Shown here: positions 32,299 through 46,200 of the stretch, one piece after another
How the letters are laid out: each line of letters starts with the position of its first letter
Numbering within the stretch: position 1 is the stretch's first letter
NCBI GenBank assembly: GCA_014218235.1
Contig: CM024758.1
Location: forward strand, 73,976,206 to 74,040,205
DNA length: 64,000 bases
Direction: 5' to 3'
Origin: Colocasia esculenta
Lineage: Eukaryota > Streptophyta > Magnoliopsida > Alismatales > Araceae
Translations under genes and position numbers: made by a program
Notes under the pieces: model-generated
What the model was told of the DNA's origin: nothing
The model's input: the letters and a program-made list of their open reading frames with translations, nothing else
The model's database searches: none

Positions 32299-35200
32299 TG
32301 TAGCACCCCGAAAATTTTAATTACATAAAAATTCGAATAAATGGAAATAAATAATTTCCATAATACAAGAGTATTTAAACATACGTATCATTATCGTATG
32401 TGCCAAAACACATCGGAAAATTTCGTAAAAATTATAAATCAACCCTAAACATTATTACTAAATGTTCCACAAAGAAATTTGTGACAAGAAAAATTAGATT
32501 AGCCAAGTTTAAAGTGTTTCGCGACTTATTATCGTAATTCATGAATAAGTTGAAAAATCATTATCACTCGTACTTGGATGAGTCAGAAAATTAAATAAAA
32601 ATCATATATGGACTTCAAATAATATCCTCTAATGACCCATCAAGAAATTTGGGTCAATAAAAATCATTTGGACTAGGTTTAAGAGTTTTGTGACCGATTA
32701 TCTAAATAAGGAAACAAGTCGGAAAACGTTAACACGGAAATACGACGCAACCACAAATTAAATAAAGTGTTGGAGAGACTTCCAACATTATATATTAATG
32801 ACCCAATATCTTAATTGGGCAAATGGACCACATATGACCCAAAAATCAATGAAGCTAGAAAATACATGGAAATTCGTAACTCTAAATAGGCTGAAATTGG
32901 AAAGAGGCAATTTGAGTTGAATTGGGATGCAATCATGCATTCGTGACAACCCAAATTCGTGCCTAACTATGGTGGGAGGTTTCCTAAAGCCTCACACACT
33001 CAAAGGGAGGAAGAAATCCTCAAAAATAGGAAACTAACATGTCAAAACTGCAACTTGGCTTTCCTAGTCATAATAGGACTCCTAAACACCATGGTTGCTT
33101 AAATACTCTTCACCAAACCTTAGGGACGAGCTTTAGAACTTGCTAGGGTCGTGTGGAGGAGCTCTTGGTGGCTGAGGAGCTGTGGAACGCCCACACCAAG
33201 CCGTTCTTCCTCCCTTCTCGTCTGCTGCGACCTGCACAAACTGTCCACTTGAAGTCAACCAAAGGTGAGTCAAACCATAACCAAACCTTGCAAGGCCTAT
33301 ACCCCTGGAAAGAGGGTTGAGTCTACGTTCTAACCCAAGTGTAATGCCCAAATTCCATGCAGTATACACGGAATATTAGGTGTTTTCCTCCAAGTGGTCT
33401 GAACACGGGTTTCTCAAAAAATGGGACTTCCTCAACCCAGAAGATAGGTTTTCTCGGGCCAAACCTTAACATATCCTATAACAATGTGTATAGAATCAAG
33501 TTAACTTTCGTTTCCCACTGGTTCATCGAATTTCAATGAGTAGATTTTGAATTATAAGCGTTTTGCCAAAGTCGCGCACTGTTAGGGCTTTTCCCATTAT
33601 TTATATGTTGCACATGATTCAAGACTGAATTAGAGCAAGCCCACAAGATGAAAGTTTTTCTAATAGTTGTCCTCGTCATGTCTTGCATTGAACAGTTTTT
33701 CTAAATGTCAATAGTTAGAGAGTTATAAGCGTGGTAAGAGGGTCGCTGCATGAAGCTATGTTTTCGAGTTGCACTTGGCTTTTACGTTGTGTTTGACTTG
33801 ATTAAAGCCTGTCAAAACCATCATTGTTTTCTAATTCCGATTTACTGGAAGCACCCTTGCATGTCTAGGTTGGTTTAAAACTGGTTTCGTTATTTTTCAT
33901 ACACTGTACAATTTGTTCTCTATTTTTAAGCACCCTATGTCAATATAAGGCAGTTCTGGACCGCAATCCAAGAACATGTCCTTTCTCTGTCGGATTCGGG
34001 CGCAGACCTTGTGAACGCGACGGCCCGATAGGCCGCGTTCTGAAGTCTTGTCGCGACAGCAACCTCGTCGCGTTCTGAATGCGATGAGCGCACCGTCGCT
34101 ATATCTCTGCCTGTTCTGACAGCCCTGTCGCCTTCTTCATATGAACCCGTCGCGAACTGCCTGCGATCCTTACAAGGCACTGTCGCGATCTGATCTGACC
34201 CGTCGCGATCCTTACAACGGTCCGTCGCGACCTCAGGATTTTTCATGAAACCCCACCTATTTCTTTTACAAAACTTACTGCTATACCTGAGGTTTGTTTA
34301 AATATGACATTTAGCGTGTAATTCACATGTCTTAGGTCTAATCATTGCATGATGGTTTATTTAATGGCCTAAATTGATTAACCCATTTAAAAAGCCTTAA
34401 TTACATGAATATTATTCTAATTGCTTTCTTAATGATATGATCATTCATGAAACTTGTGATTTACTCTTGTTACCGTTCTAGCTTGATTTAAATGATAATT
34501 ATTATCTTAAAATCTTGTAAACCATGTGTAGTTAAATGCATTGTTCATTGCATGCCATCATGTTAAGTGTTTTCCACGAGTTTGAGACCGATGGATTGTG
34601 AATTGACACGCGTACATCACTACACACTTGCACTTCTAGGTAGCCCTTTCTTGGGGATTTGGAAGCTCTCTACCGGTCATTCCGAATCGGTAGACTAGTG
34701 ACCTTTTCTCTAAGACCTCCGTAAGTCTCCTCTGACCATGGATTCCCACATGGCCGACGAGCAGGTTGTACCATTGAAGTATACAGAAGTTAGCGTGCAC
34801 TTCCTTTCTCTTCCTGTTCCTGTGAGTGTGATTTACAATCTAGACTAAAGCCATTAACGTAAAGATTGAACTAAAGTATAAATCGTACTGTTATGCTGCC
34901 AAATTTATCTCTGACCATTGTTCTCATGAAATCATGTTCAATTACTTATTACTTGTTCCCATCATCATCATGAACATGACATTACACATGCTTACTTATT
35001 GAAACTCTCATTGGCCATTATTAATGACTATGGGTATCTACATTTAAAATTTTACGTGAGATGCTGACCGGGCACGGCGAGTGTCCAAGGGCTCCAGTCT
35101 AGCCCCAATGATGGAGAGTCATAAATATACTGTTAACCATAGGGTATAATGATTACTAACGTTGCATCTGCACTGGGATTCTTGCTTGCTTGTTGAATGA

Positions 35201-36028
35201 TAAATACAATAACCACATACACGTGTCCTGGTGTACATTCTTGATGGATCTTTTCTTGGTGTACATTATGTCTACGTGCCTGATTAGTGTTACATGATCG
35301 TGCTCGTGCGTGCTTGCTTGCTTACGTGATATGGCCATCCTGCATTTAATGCAATTAGTGATATCTTGCATTCTTGACATCAAGTGAAATCTTGTGTGCT
35401 TGTACAAAGTGATCTGTTGCTAGTTCTATCTTGTCATCTTGTTATAAAATCTTGTTCTATCATGATCACTCTATCTAGCTTGTTTCATGTATCATGTTTT
35501 AACGAGTTTATTTGTACTTGCATATCATTCACCGTGCTTACCTAGTTCTAAATTGTTAATCACTTATATCATTGCCCGCACATTGAGATATAAATCCTAC
35601 TGGGCTAGTTTGCTCATCCCCTACTTTTACCCAATCTAGGTGACTATGAAGTTCAAGAGGAAGAGCCAGTCAAGGATGGGAATGCGTCGAGTGAAGAGCG
35701 CTCCAACTATGAGTCTAGTTATAGTAATTTGCTTTGAGAGTTAGAATTGTAGTAGGAAGTGAGGAGTATCATGTACTTTTCCTTTTATTGAGTCTAGTCC
35801 TGTTATCCCATAGTAGTCTAAGAGTTGTAATAGTTCCATTTTGAATACAATACGTTGAGATTTGAATAAAAGATTAGTTGAGTTCATATTTGGGCCCTAT
35901 GATGATGTATGTTGTTATACATTTAGTGCGTGCTAGCTAGAGGCTATTTGCCGACTGTCACGTCTCGCGATATCGACTCGGATTATTCCGCATAATAATA
36001 TCTGCTGCGTAACTCTCGGGACGTGACA
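32299..36028 (+). repeat. Element C 5' LTR
   Basis: TGTAGCACCCC...CGGGACGTGACA. Likely promoter region around 33095-33120 (TTAAATACTC then GGGACGAG). It has a good splice-donor-like GTGAGT after 33263, the CTCGGGCCAA block at about 33454-33463, and a dyad cluster at 34016-34235. Confidence 0.93.
34016..34235. repeat. GTCGCG dyad cluster in C 5' LTR
   Basis: The first unit, 34016-34037, has CGCGACG and a degenerate right arm 15 bp on, flanked by GAA and TTC. The following units are looser (14-bp offsets near 34052 and 34080) and end in repeated CCGTCGCGA half-sites. The cluster ends shortly before the TCTAATCATTGCATGATG block shared with A. Confidence 0.8.
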
Positions 36029-36034
36029 GTTAAG

Positions 36035-36047
36035 TGGTATCAGAGCC
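36035..36047 (+). promoter_or_regulatory. Primer binding site of element C (tRNA-iMet)
   Basis: TGGTATCAGAGCC, six bases after the 5' LTR. Confidence 0.92.
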
Positions 36048-36265
36048 TAGGAATACCAAATAGGATATATGTCTCAGGAATAGGAGATACCTATGGAACC
36101 TAGGTCATGGAAATTAAATACAGTACCTGGTGAGAATGGGTAGAGACTAGGTATATGTTAGAAAGAATTAAACACTCCTACCATTGACTCTAATAATGTA
36201 TCTAGAGACATTAATTGGTTTCCATCCTTTTCTCAGGAACCCTCATAACTCTTGCACTCAACTGA

Positions 36266-37242
36266 ATGGCTCACAACCAATGGCAAGCTATGCAAGAAAC
36301 AGTAGCTGGATTGACTCAGGCCCTGCAAAATGTGTTCAGGCTGGAAATCAGGCTGCTGCAGTCAGAAATGGACCCGGTGATTTGCACCGTAATTTTAGGA
36401 GTTTGAACCCTCCTCGTTTCTCTAGATCCCTGATCCGGACGAAGCAAAGAACTGGCAGGAGGAGATAGAAAGGATCTTCCAAGTCATGCAATGCACTATA
36501 GGGAAAATGTGGTACTAGCCACTTTTCAATTCACTAAGGATGCCCGAGCATGGTGGAAGGCCACATCGGTCCACCTGCCTAATGTTGGCGAACTGGAGTG
36601 GGCCGGATTCCTGGAGATATTCCGGGGAAAGTATTTCTCTGAGAGAGTCAAGGAGAAGAAGACAGCAAAGTTTGCCGCACTAAATAGAAAGGGATGTCCG
36701 TGGCTGAGTATGAGGCTCAGTTCGCGCGTCTGGCTGTGTATGCCCCACATCTGGTGGGAACGGAAAGATTAAAGGCTAACCGTTTCATGGATGGGCTCAG
36801 GCCCATGTTTATCGAGAAGCTCGGACCACACAACATCCAAACCTACACTGAGATGGTCCAAAGAGCTCAGCTGGTAGAAGACACTATGACTAAGGTGGAA
36901 GGCATGAGGGGGAAAGACATCTCAAAGCTGACCTTTATAAAAAGGGGAGCAGTCGATACAACTGGAACTTTCCCCAACAACAACAATAATAACTACAACA
37001 ATAAAAGGTCAACCACAGGGAAGGACTATGGCATGGAGAAAAAGATCAAAGTAGAAGAAAAACAACGACGATGGAACATTGCAAATTTTGCGACAAGCCT
37101 GGGCACCAAGCGGACAAGTGCTGGAAGAAGCCGGGGGCTTGCCTGCGATGTGGGAGTCATGAACATCGTTATACCGAAGGTCCATGCTAAAAGACCAAGC
37201 TGGAAGGAACCAAGGAGTGGTAAAGCGTCAGGGACGGCGTGA
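36266..37242 (+). pseudogene. Element C gag, frameshifted
   Basis: Probable ATG at 36266 (MAHNQWQAMQETVAGLTQAL). A frameshift near 36330 is followed by the frame with DLHRNFRSLNPPRF. Capsid-like blocks are DARAWWKA, KYFSERVKEKK, EYEAQFARLAVYAPHLVGTE and DGLRPMFIEKL, with a shift near 36690. An Asn-rich linker precedes two knuckles near 37075-37170, readable one frame over (CKFCDKPGHQADKC, then CLRCGSHEHRYTEGPC with CX2CX4HX5C spacing). No protease motif follows. Closest relative in the window: element A gag. Confidence 0.88.
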
Positions 37243-37596
37243 ATGCAATGATGCAAGCGGAGCTTCGGAAGGAGGTATGATGTTAAACCCCTAGACTGAT
37301 CTTATGATGTTCTTATGGTACATTTCTAAGTGGGGGAGATCATTAAGGAGAAATTGGAAGGGAAAATCTAGTAATTATACCATAGTTCCTTGGTGGAGTA
37401 AGATGGAGTATAACAAACCATGGAAGGAAACAGGAGTGGAAGGAACCAAATGAATAGTACGGGTGGCCATAGGTGTAGATGTTGAATAACCTCACGATGT
37501 TGAAACCAGTTAGAAGAATTAAATCCGAAACGACCTCAGGGTCATAACTATCAAAAGACAATTAATGATCTATGAATTTGGAGACCAAAATTCTCT

Positions 37597-37609
37597 TAAG
37601 TGGGGAGGG
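37597..37609 (+). promoter_or_regulatory. Polypurine tract of element C
   Basis: AAGTGGGGAGGG immediately before the 3' LTR start TGTAGCACCC. Confidence 0.82.
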
Positions 37610-40600
37610 TGTAGCACCCAAAAATTTTAATTACATAAAAATTGAATAAATGGAAATAAATAATTTCCATAATACAAGTGTATTTAAACATACGTATCAT
37701 TATCGTATGTGCCAAAACACATCGGAAAATTTCTTAAAAATATAAATCAACCCTAAAAATTATTACTAAATGTTCCACAAAGAAACTTGTGCCAAGAAAA
37801 TTGGATTAGCCAAGTTTAAAGTGTTTCGCGACTTATTATCGTAATCATGAATAAGTTGAAAAATCATTATCACTGTACTTGGATGAGTCAGAAAATAAAT
37901 AAAAATAATATATGGACTTCAAATAATATCCTCTAATGACCCATCAAGAAATTTGGGTCAATAAAATCATTGGACTAGGTTTAAGAGTTTTGTGACCGAT
38001 ATCTAAATAAGGAAATAAGTCGGAAAATCGTTAACAAAGAAACGAGCAAACCAAAACTTAAATAAAAGTGTTGGAGAGACTCCAACATTATATATTAATG
38101 ACCCCCATTTAATTGGGCAAAGGACCACTATGACCCAAAAATCAAATGAAGCTAGAAAATGCATGGAAATTCGTAACTCTAATAGGCTGAAATTGGAAGA
38201 GGCAATTTGAGTTGATTTGGGATGCAATCATGCATTCGTGGCACCCAAATTCGTGCCTAACTATGGTGGGAGGTTTCCTAAAGCCTCACACACTCAAAGG
38301 GAGGAAGAAATCCTCAAAATAGGAAACTAACATGTCAAAACTGCAACTTGGCTTTCCTAGTCATAATAGGACTCCTAAACACCATGGTTGCTTAAATACT
38401 CTTCACCAAACTTAGGGACGAGTTTTAGAACTTGCTAGGGTCTGTGGAGGAGCTCTTGGTGGCTGAGGAGTTGTGGAACGCACACCAAGCCGTTCTTCTT
38501 CCCTTCTTGTCTGCTGCGACCTGCACAAACTGTCTCCACTTGAAGTCAACCAAAGGTGAGTCAAACCATAACCAAACCTTGCAAGGCCTATACCTGGAAA
38601 GAGGGTTGAGTCTACGTCTAACCCAAGTGTAATTCCCAAATTCCATGCAGTAGACACGGAATATTAGGCGTTTTCCTCCAAGTGGTCTGAACACGGGTTT
38701 TCTGAAAAAAAATGGGACTTCCTCAACCAGAAGATAGGTTTTCTGGGCCAAACCTTAAAATATCCTATACCAATGTGTATAGATCAAGTTAACTTTCGTT
38801 CCCACTGGTTTCATCGAATTTCAATGAGTAGATTTTGAATTATAAGCGTTTTGCCAAAGTCGCGCACTGTTAGGGCGTTTCCCATTCTTTATATGTTTCA
38901 CTGATTCAAGACCGAATTAGAGCAAACAAACAACATGAAAGTTTTCTAATAGTTGTCCTCGTTATGTCTTGGTTGAACAGTTTTTCTAAATGTCAATAGT
39001 TAGAGAGTTATAAGCGTGGTAAGAGGGTCACTGCATGAAGCTACGTTTTCGAGTTGCACTTGGCTTTTACGTTGTGTTTGACTTGATTAAAGCCTGTCAA
39101 AAATCATTGTTTTCTAATTCCGATTTACTGGAAGCACCCTTGCATGTCTAGGTTGGTTTAAAACTGGTTTCGTTATTTTCATACACTGTACAATTGTTCT
39201 CTATTTTGAAGCACCCTATGTCAATATAAGGCAGTTCTAGACCGCAATCCAAGAACATGTCCTTTCTCTATCAGATTCAGGCACAGACCCTGTGAACGCG
39301 ACGGCCGATAGGCCCGTTCTGAAGTCTTGTCGCGCAGCAACCCGTCGCGTTCTGAAATGCGACGAGCGCGCCGTCGCTATCTCTCTGCCTGTTCTGACAG
39401 CCTGTCGCCTTCTTCATATGAACCCGTCGCGAACTGCCTGCCTGATCAGACAAGCCTGTCGCGATCCTTACAAGGCACTTTCGCGTTCTGATCTGACCCC
39501 GTCGCGATCCTTACAAGGGTCCGTCGCGACCTCAGGATTTTTCATAAAACCCCACCTATTTCTTTTAAAAAACTTACTGCTATACCTGAGGTTTGTTTAA
39601 ATATGATATTTAGCGTGTAATTCACATGTCTTAGGTCTGATCATTGCATGATGGTTTATTAATGGCCTAAAAGTGATTAACCCATTTAAAAAGCCTTAAT
39701 TACATGAATATTATTCTAATTGCTTTCTTAATGATATAATCATTCATGAAACTTGTGATTTACTCTTGTTACCGTTCTAGCTTGATTTAAATGATAATTA
39801 TTATCTTAAAATCTTGTAAACCCAAGTGTAGTTAAATGCATTGTTCATTGCATGCCATCATGTTAAGTGTTTTCCGCGAGTTTGAGACCGATGGATTGTG
39901 AATTGACACGCGTACATCACTACACACTTGCACTTCTAGGTAGCCTTTCTTGGGGATTGGAAGCTCTCTACCGGTCATTCCGAATCGGTAGACTAGTGAC
40001 CTTTTCTCTAAAACTCTGTAAGTCTCCTCTGACCATGGATTCCCACATGATCGACGAGCAGGTTGTACCATTGAAGTATCCAGAAGTTAGTGTGCACTTC
40101 CTTTCTCTTCTGTTCTCGTGAGTATGATTTACAATCTAGACTAAAGCCATTAACGTAAAGATTGAACTAAAGTATAAATCGTAACGTTATGCTGTCAAAT
40201 TTATCTCTTGACCATTGTTCTCATGAAATCATGTTCAATTACTGATTACTTGTTTCCATCATCCTCATGAACATGACATTACACATGCTTACTTATTGAA
40301 ACTCTCATTGGCCATTATTAATGACTGTGGGTATCTACATTTAAAATTTTACGTGAGATGCTGACCGGGCTCGGAGAGTGTCCAAGGGCTCCAGTCTAGC
40401 CCCAATGACGGAGAGTCATAAATATGCAGTTAACCTTGGGGTATAATGATTACTTGCGTTGCATCTGCGCTGGGAGTCTTGCTTGCTTGTTGAATGATAG
40501 ATACAATAACCACATACACGTGTCCTGGTGTACATTCTTGATGGATCTTTCTTGGTGTACATTAGTGTCTACATGCCTGATTAGTGTGTTACATGATCGT

Positions 40601-41335
40601 GCTCGTGCGTGCTTGCTTGCTTGCGTGATATGGCCATCCTGCATTTAATGCAATTAGTGATATCTTGCGTCCTTGACATCAAGTGAAATCTTGCGTGCTT
40701 GTACAAAGTGATTGTTGCTAGTTCTATCTTGTCATCTTGTTATAAAATCTTGTTCTATCATGATCACTCTATCTAGCTAGTTTCATGTATCATGTTTTAA
40801 CGAGTTTTATTCGTACTTGCATATCATTCATCGTGCTTACCTAGTTCTAAATTGTTAATCACTTATATCATTGCCCGCACATTGAGATATAAATCCTACT
40901 GTGTTAGTTGCTCATCCCTACTTTTACCCAATCTAGGTGACTATGAAGTTCACAGGAAGAGCCAGTCGAGGATGGGAATGCGTCCGAGTGAAGAGCGTTC
41001 CAAACTATGAGTCTAGTTATCGTAATTTGCTTTGAGAGTAGAAATGTAGTAATAAGTAGTAGGAGAAGTGAGGGAGTATCATGTACTTTTCCTTTTTATT
41101 GAGTCTAGTCCTATTATCCATAGTCTAAGAGTTGTAATAGTTCCATTTTGAATACAATAGTTGAGATTTGAATAAAAGATTAGTTGAGTTCAATATTTGG
41201 GCCTATGATGATGTATGTTGTTATACATTTAGTGCGTGCTAGCTAGAGGCTTATTTGCCGACTGTTCACATCTCGGGATATCGACTCGAATTATTCGCAT
41301 TAATAATATCCGTTGCGTAATTTCGGGACGTGACA
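37610..41335 (+). repeat. Element C 3' LTR
   Basis: Pairs with 32299-36028. Many differences are single-base indels in homopolymers. The dyad cluster recurs at about 39297-39534 with several altered units. Confidence 0.93.
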
Positions 41336-41340
41336 CACGT

Positions 41341-42260
41341 CAGTCATAGGGAAGCATTAAGGTGCTCTTATTTGCGTCGTCTGGTCTAGACACAAATTAG
41401 AGATGCCCATCCGAAACCCGTCGTAGAAACGTCCTTGATCATGCTTTGGCTTATACATGGGGTCCTAGAGGTTTTTAGACGAAACTTACAACATGAAAGT
41501 TGCTAAGAACATGAAGTAGAACGACACTATGGCTTTGGTTGAGATCAAAATGACCTAGAGATGTGTGATTTACAAGACAAACATAGAAAAGCCCTAAAAT
41601 TATGTGATGATCAGAAAATGCTTACTACATGCAACATGGTCCATGAAAATTGGGGAAAACTGATTCATGTGAAAGTATACTCGACGAACTACAAGATGAT
41701 ATATGCCATGTTTACTTTGTGCTGAGATTACCTACATTTGATCACTTAGAACTTCTTGGTCCTAAAGGTCAATGCAGAGCTTGGGGAAGAAACTCTTCAC
41801 AAATCCAAGCTCCAAGATCATCTCCTCGCTCCTGGGGGTTCCTCCCACGACCATCGGTGTTTAGGGTTGGCTACAAAGGTCCTAAGATGGTTTTATAGAA
41901 CTAGGGTTGTGAGGTTACGAGTTATGGGTTTCCTAATCTCATGCAAGAGTCCTTCCATGCATAGAACTCATAATTAGGCTATTTCCTCATAATACCCACT
42001 CTAATGGGAAGGTAATAGAAAGAGAATTCGTGCTCTCACCATGGGCTTAAGCTAGACACTATTATGGCCCAAATTCTTCATGTTTAGACTCAAATGACCC
42101 ATATTACTATTGGGTATGGGGCTAACACAAATTTTCCAACATTATTTATCTTTATTTGTACTACTTGGCCCAATAACTCTAGTTAACCCATGCTTTAATA
42201 GTTTATACATTATTTTAAATTCTCAAATTTTATTTATTTACTTTTAAATTTCCGGGTGCA
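41341..42260 (-). repeat. LTR fragment H, related to A/C/D LTRs (host site of element C)
   Basis: Read on the minus strand it starts near GCACCCGGAAATTT and shares the GGGCCA-containing head region and the leader block with A, C and D. 32276-32298, left of element C, is its continuation. It is truncated on that side. A 22-bp dyad-like unit lies near 41372-41393 (TGCGTCG...GACACA). No coding capacity. Confidence 0.65.
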
Positions 42261-43251
42261 AAAATATCTTCAAAAATAAAAGATATCTCCCACACAACAC
42301 ATTGGGAAAAAAAAGTCTAGATATAGCTCCATGTGTGGAGGACGAAAAGAGGGAATCTAGAACCTCATCAAAAGCAACAACATAAGTCGATATGGTGGGC
42401 ACCACTCCACAAGATGAGAGAATCCTACAAAGAAGGCCCACACAGTCGGAGCTATGTCCCCCGAGAAAAAAAAAGATGGAACCAACAGCAACAAGAACAC
42501 CGATAAATTAAAGGAATTCAACAACAACCGATATCATTTATGGGCTAATATTTATGCATGGCCCTCCATGCAGAATGGATCACTTGGAAGGAATTCTATT
42601 GTCCCATATCCTGTTCTATAGCGGTTGAGTTGGAGCATGGTTCCATAATACAATCCTAGCTGACTTGCAAGAGAATTTCCCGTCGGAAGTCGGGCACCAT
42701 AGCCATACGTCATTGCCTTTACTATTTATGAGAACATGAGAAAGAAGACTGGACATATGTTGAGCTATCTACATTTGTGTGTCTCCCATCAGCGTGAGCG
42801 GGCTATCAACCAGAAAGAAGACTGGCTTCCTATAATAACTTTTTGATTCGCATAGATGATTTTCGCCACCTGAACTCAAGTAGACCAATAACAGCCTTAT
42901 AACATGAAAGTAGCTTCAGATAGTATGATTGATGCATATGCTTGGATTTAAAGTAGTTACCCTAGAAGGAAGATGAAGAAATCACACTCCATAATTGTTT
43001 TGTCATGAGCACAATCTCATATCTTTCATATCCATGATCCTCATACTACCAGAATTAAGAGGTAAAAAAGGCCTATCCTAGGCTAGCTAGTGACACTTAG
43101 GCCCACCCTTCGAAGAAGGTGGACAACAATCTCTCTATGTCATGGATGGTACCTACATGAAGAGAGAAGGTGGAGCAAGTGTGTATAGAAATAGCACTTT
43201 GGGCTACTTGAAGAGGGTAAGCTTAATTAGAACCACAAGATACAAAGCTGA
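42261..43251 (-). pseudogene. Decayed LINE ORF2 C-terminal part (zf-RVT region)
   Basis: On the minus strand, near 42656-42712, an interrupted frame reads DVWLWCPTSDGKFSCKSAR, the zf-RVT signature of plant L1-type ORF2. The preceding sequence weakly matches the connection region (HDIERLLSTFF). Many stops and frameshifts show long decay. It joins 46521-46690 across the solo LTR insertion. Apart from this I see no gene here. Confidence 0.62.
43247..43251. repeat. Target-site duplication of solo LTR (left copy)
   Basis: GCTGA, repeated at 46521-46525. Confidence 0.93.
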
Positions 43252-46200
43252 TGTAAGGCCCTCGAATTTTTGTTGCATTAATTGGTATTGCATGTGAATA
43301 CTTCATGTTTGTTTATGTATGTATGCAAATATCTACGTAAGTGCTAGTTAGTGTACTTATGCATGCATGTGTATAAATTAGATGTAAATAATGTATGAAT
43401 GGTATGATGGTAGCCTGTACATAATAGTATACATATGGATCATATATAGGTATAAGTTGTGCATGGTTTCTTCATGTTTTTGAGTTCTGGCCGAAGGCCA
43501 ACTTGGCGTCAATATCAATGGACGTTTGTGTTGTGTCGGCGTCAACCATATGGACGATAACACTAAATCCAGCGTCCAGCGATGTGGACGCTAATTTCTC
43601 TGACCTGCATGCGTTGCAGAGCCCGAATTTCCGAGAGCAAGCTAGCTCACCCATTGGGAAGCTGTCCCCAACGGTCTGAAAGGGTTCACATCAACCCTGC
43701 GGGATGGGAGAGGCCTCTCTCCTATATCTGAACCCGAGTTGAACCCTAAAACCCTCTCTGACCTCTTTTGAGAGATAGAGAAAAACCCTAGCTGCTGTGA
43801 GCAAAACCCCACCTTTGCAACCTTTAATCCGGCGATCTGAAGCTTGATCCGGCCATCTACCACGACAAGGAGGTAGCTGGAACATCGAGGAAGGCATCCC
43901 GACCTCGACCTGCTGTGGAGCTTGCTCAAGGACCCGGAGGAAGGCTTTCTTGGGAGCTTCTTGGGACTGCCCAAGGAGAGCTTCACCGCCACCTTTGATC
44001 CTTCTGGAGATTTTTGAAAGGCAAGTAACCTACACACATCGTCCTGTAGATGTCTAGTAGGGTTTTCTTATTTTTACACATTTTTCCTCGTGTCCTAGAT
44101 CCCCCATTCTTCTTGTTAATTGGAGCTCGGTCTGTGTTCATGCACAGACAGGAACTTGGCGTCAATGCCTTGACGCCAAGATCTCCAGTGTGCGTCCAGC
44201 GATCTTGCCGTCCAGCTCCTTGAACGGCCAGACACTGCCGCCAAGTTCTTCAGTGCAGAACAGTGAACTGTTCTGCCTTAAGTAATTATTTTCCGGACTT
44301 TGACGCATGAGGATATAGTGTAATTTTTATATGTTATGTAAATAGCTAATGTGATGTGTGTAAAATTTTTGTGATTTTCTGTGGATGGCATAAATTGTTG
44401 GATTTATTGAAATACATGTTGGGGAAAAAGGGTTATGCACGATTATCTACTGTCTATATGATTTCTGAGGAATTAATTGCCCTGGATTTTTCTACCCCAT
44501 GTGTATATGTGTCAGTTCATACCCTGTAAATTTGAGAAATTATCCATGTTCATATGATTTACTGTAATTACTGCAATGGAAATAGGAAGTATGTGTAGGA
44601 TTTCCAAAAATTCACAGTAAATGGTATGTTGTGAAATAAATTCGGGGAAAATTTCTATGACAACATATATGATAGATTCAGATCTGTGAATTGTCAATCT
44701 GAGAATTTAAGTTATGTCCCATGACAAGTTGAATTATGAATGGCATGCAACTGAATGTTTTAATTTCTGTAAATGCAATATGAGTCAGAAAAATGTGAAA
44801 CTTTGCATGTGAAATCACAAACCTGTATTCAGCATGTGGTTAAATTCGCAGGTCATTTGGACAACTATACAATGCAATATGAAATTTCCATGCGAGAATA
44901 TGTGAATTTGATGCATGCCATTGTGAAATGATTTAATTTCTGTGCAACCCAACCTGATTGTGAAACTTCCTGAATGTTAATTTTTGTCATCTGTAGTGGC
45001 ATGATTAGGAGAAAAACATAGTCATGTTGTGATTAAGAGAATGAATGTGATGTGAGTGTCATGCGTAAAAGTATGTGTTAAAAATCAGTGAACGTGAAAT
45101 GTGTAAGACTGTGCCAAGTGTGATACTGCTTCCATAGAGGGCTGTGGAACCGTACCATGGAAAATTCCCCATGGGAAGGTTCAATGTGTTGTGATCCTAA
45201 GGGCATTAGGATGAAATCTTGGAGGTGGACAAGTACCACTGGTTAGGGTGGAGACTTGTTCTCCCGGTCTGCGCAGTCCAAGAGTCGTCACTATATTGCC
45301 TAGGTGACGTCTATGTGTATGTGATGTGATGTGTCCTTCTTATGGTGGTTTGGACTATGTGTCACGGCACTAAAGTGTAATATGTGAAAATGTGAAATGT
45401 GAATGTGTTCATGTGTAAAGTGAGAATGTGAACATGTGAAATTGTGAATGTGAAAGTGTGAAGTATGTGAATAAGAAATTGTGTAAATTTGTGAAACCAA
45501 AATGTGAGGATGTGAAATTGAAATCCATGATAAATGATCTGAAATCATGTTAAAACAGCAATATAAATGTGGTTATGATCATGTCCTACATGTGTACAAT
45601 GCGTAGAATCCATGCTAGGGACAATCCTTACTTATGTGTAAACCATTCCATGTATGTTTACCCTCACGTTGTGGTTTGAATGAGAATGTAGCTTTCATGT
45701 GTTAGATTGTAAAATGTTAAACCATGTCAAAACAGCAAGCTTAAAGCATGCAAAATGGTTATGTGCATGTGTAAGAATGAGTAGTAACCATGTTAGCAAA
45801 TGTTTCTTTCATGTATGTAAGCTAATCATGCTAGATTGCTTTCATGTTTTAGCTTAATTGAAAGTAGAACTTTCATGTGTTGGAATGATTAGAGAGCATG
45901 TGATAGGAGATTTTAATTTAGGAAATCTGAAAGCATGAATCATGTGTTTCATTAGTAGAATTACCCTGATAGGTTGTTAATTTCAATGTCACGCATGCTA
46001 CATGTTGTGTCTTGTAAATGTGTATGTAAAAACCTGCTATGATATGTGCATGAATGATAGATGTAGTGTTATTTGCTGAGTCTTTTAGACTCATTACTTG
46101 CTTCGGCGTACAGGTGTAGTAGGTGACACACCTTTGGAGGAGACCGTGGAGAGCGACTCCGAGCGCGGGGAGTAGCTAGCTTGGTGGAGCTTAGTTGTGA

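Larger units (their letters stand above)
32299..41335 (+). mobile_element. Element C: gag-only Ty3 element with two large LTRs
   Basis: 9037 bp flanked by CACGT. The LTRs (3730 and 3726 bp) make up over 80 percent of the element. The 1.6-kb interior has an iMet PBS, a broken gag and a polypurine tract but no protease, RT or integrase. Its Gag resembles that of element A, and its LTR shares the backbone of A, D and H. Mobilisation would have required enzymes supplied in trans, or pol was deleted after insertion. Confidence 0.95.

Noticed and set aside
33133..33369. 78-codon minus-strand frame in C LTR (also 38412-38657)
   Set aside because: It differs by frameshift between the two LTRs and is antisense to the leader; no sign of selection on protein.
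36184..36468. 94-codon frame as the start of C gag
   Set aside because: The better start is the ATG at 36266 in another frame, matching the Gag N-terminus pattern of element A; this frame only catches gag after a one-base shift.
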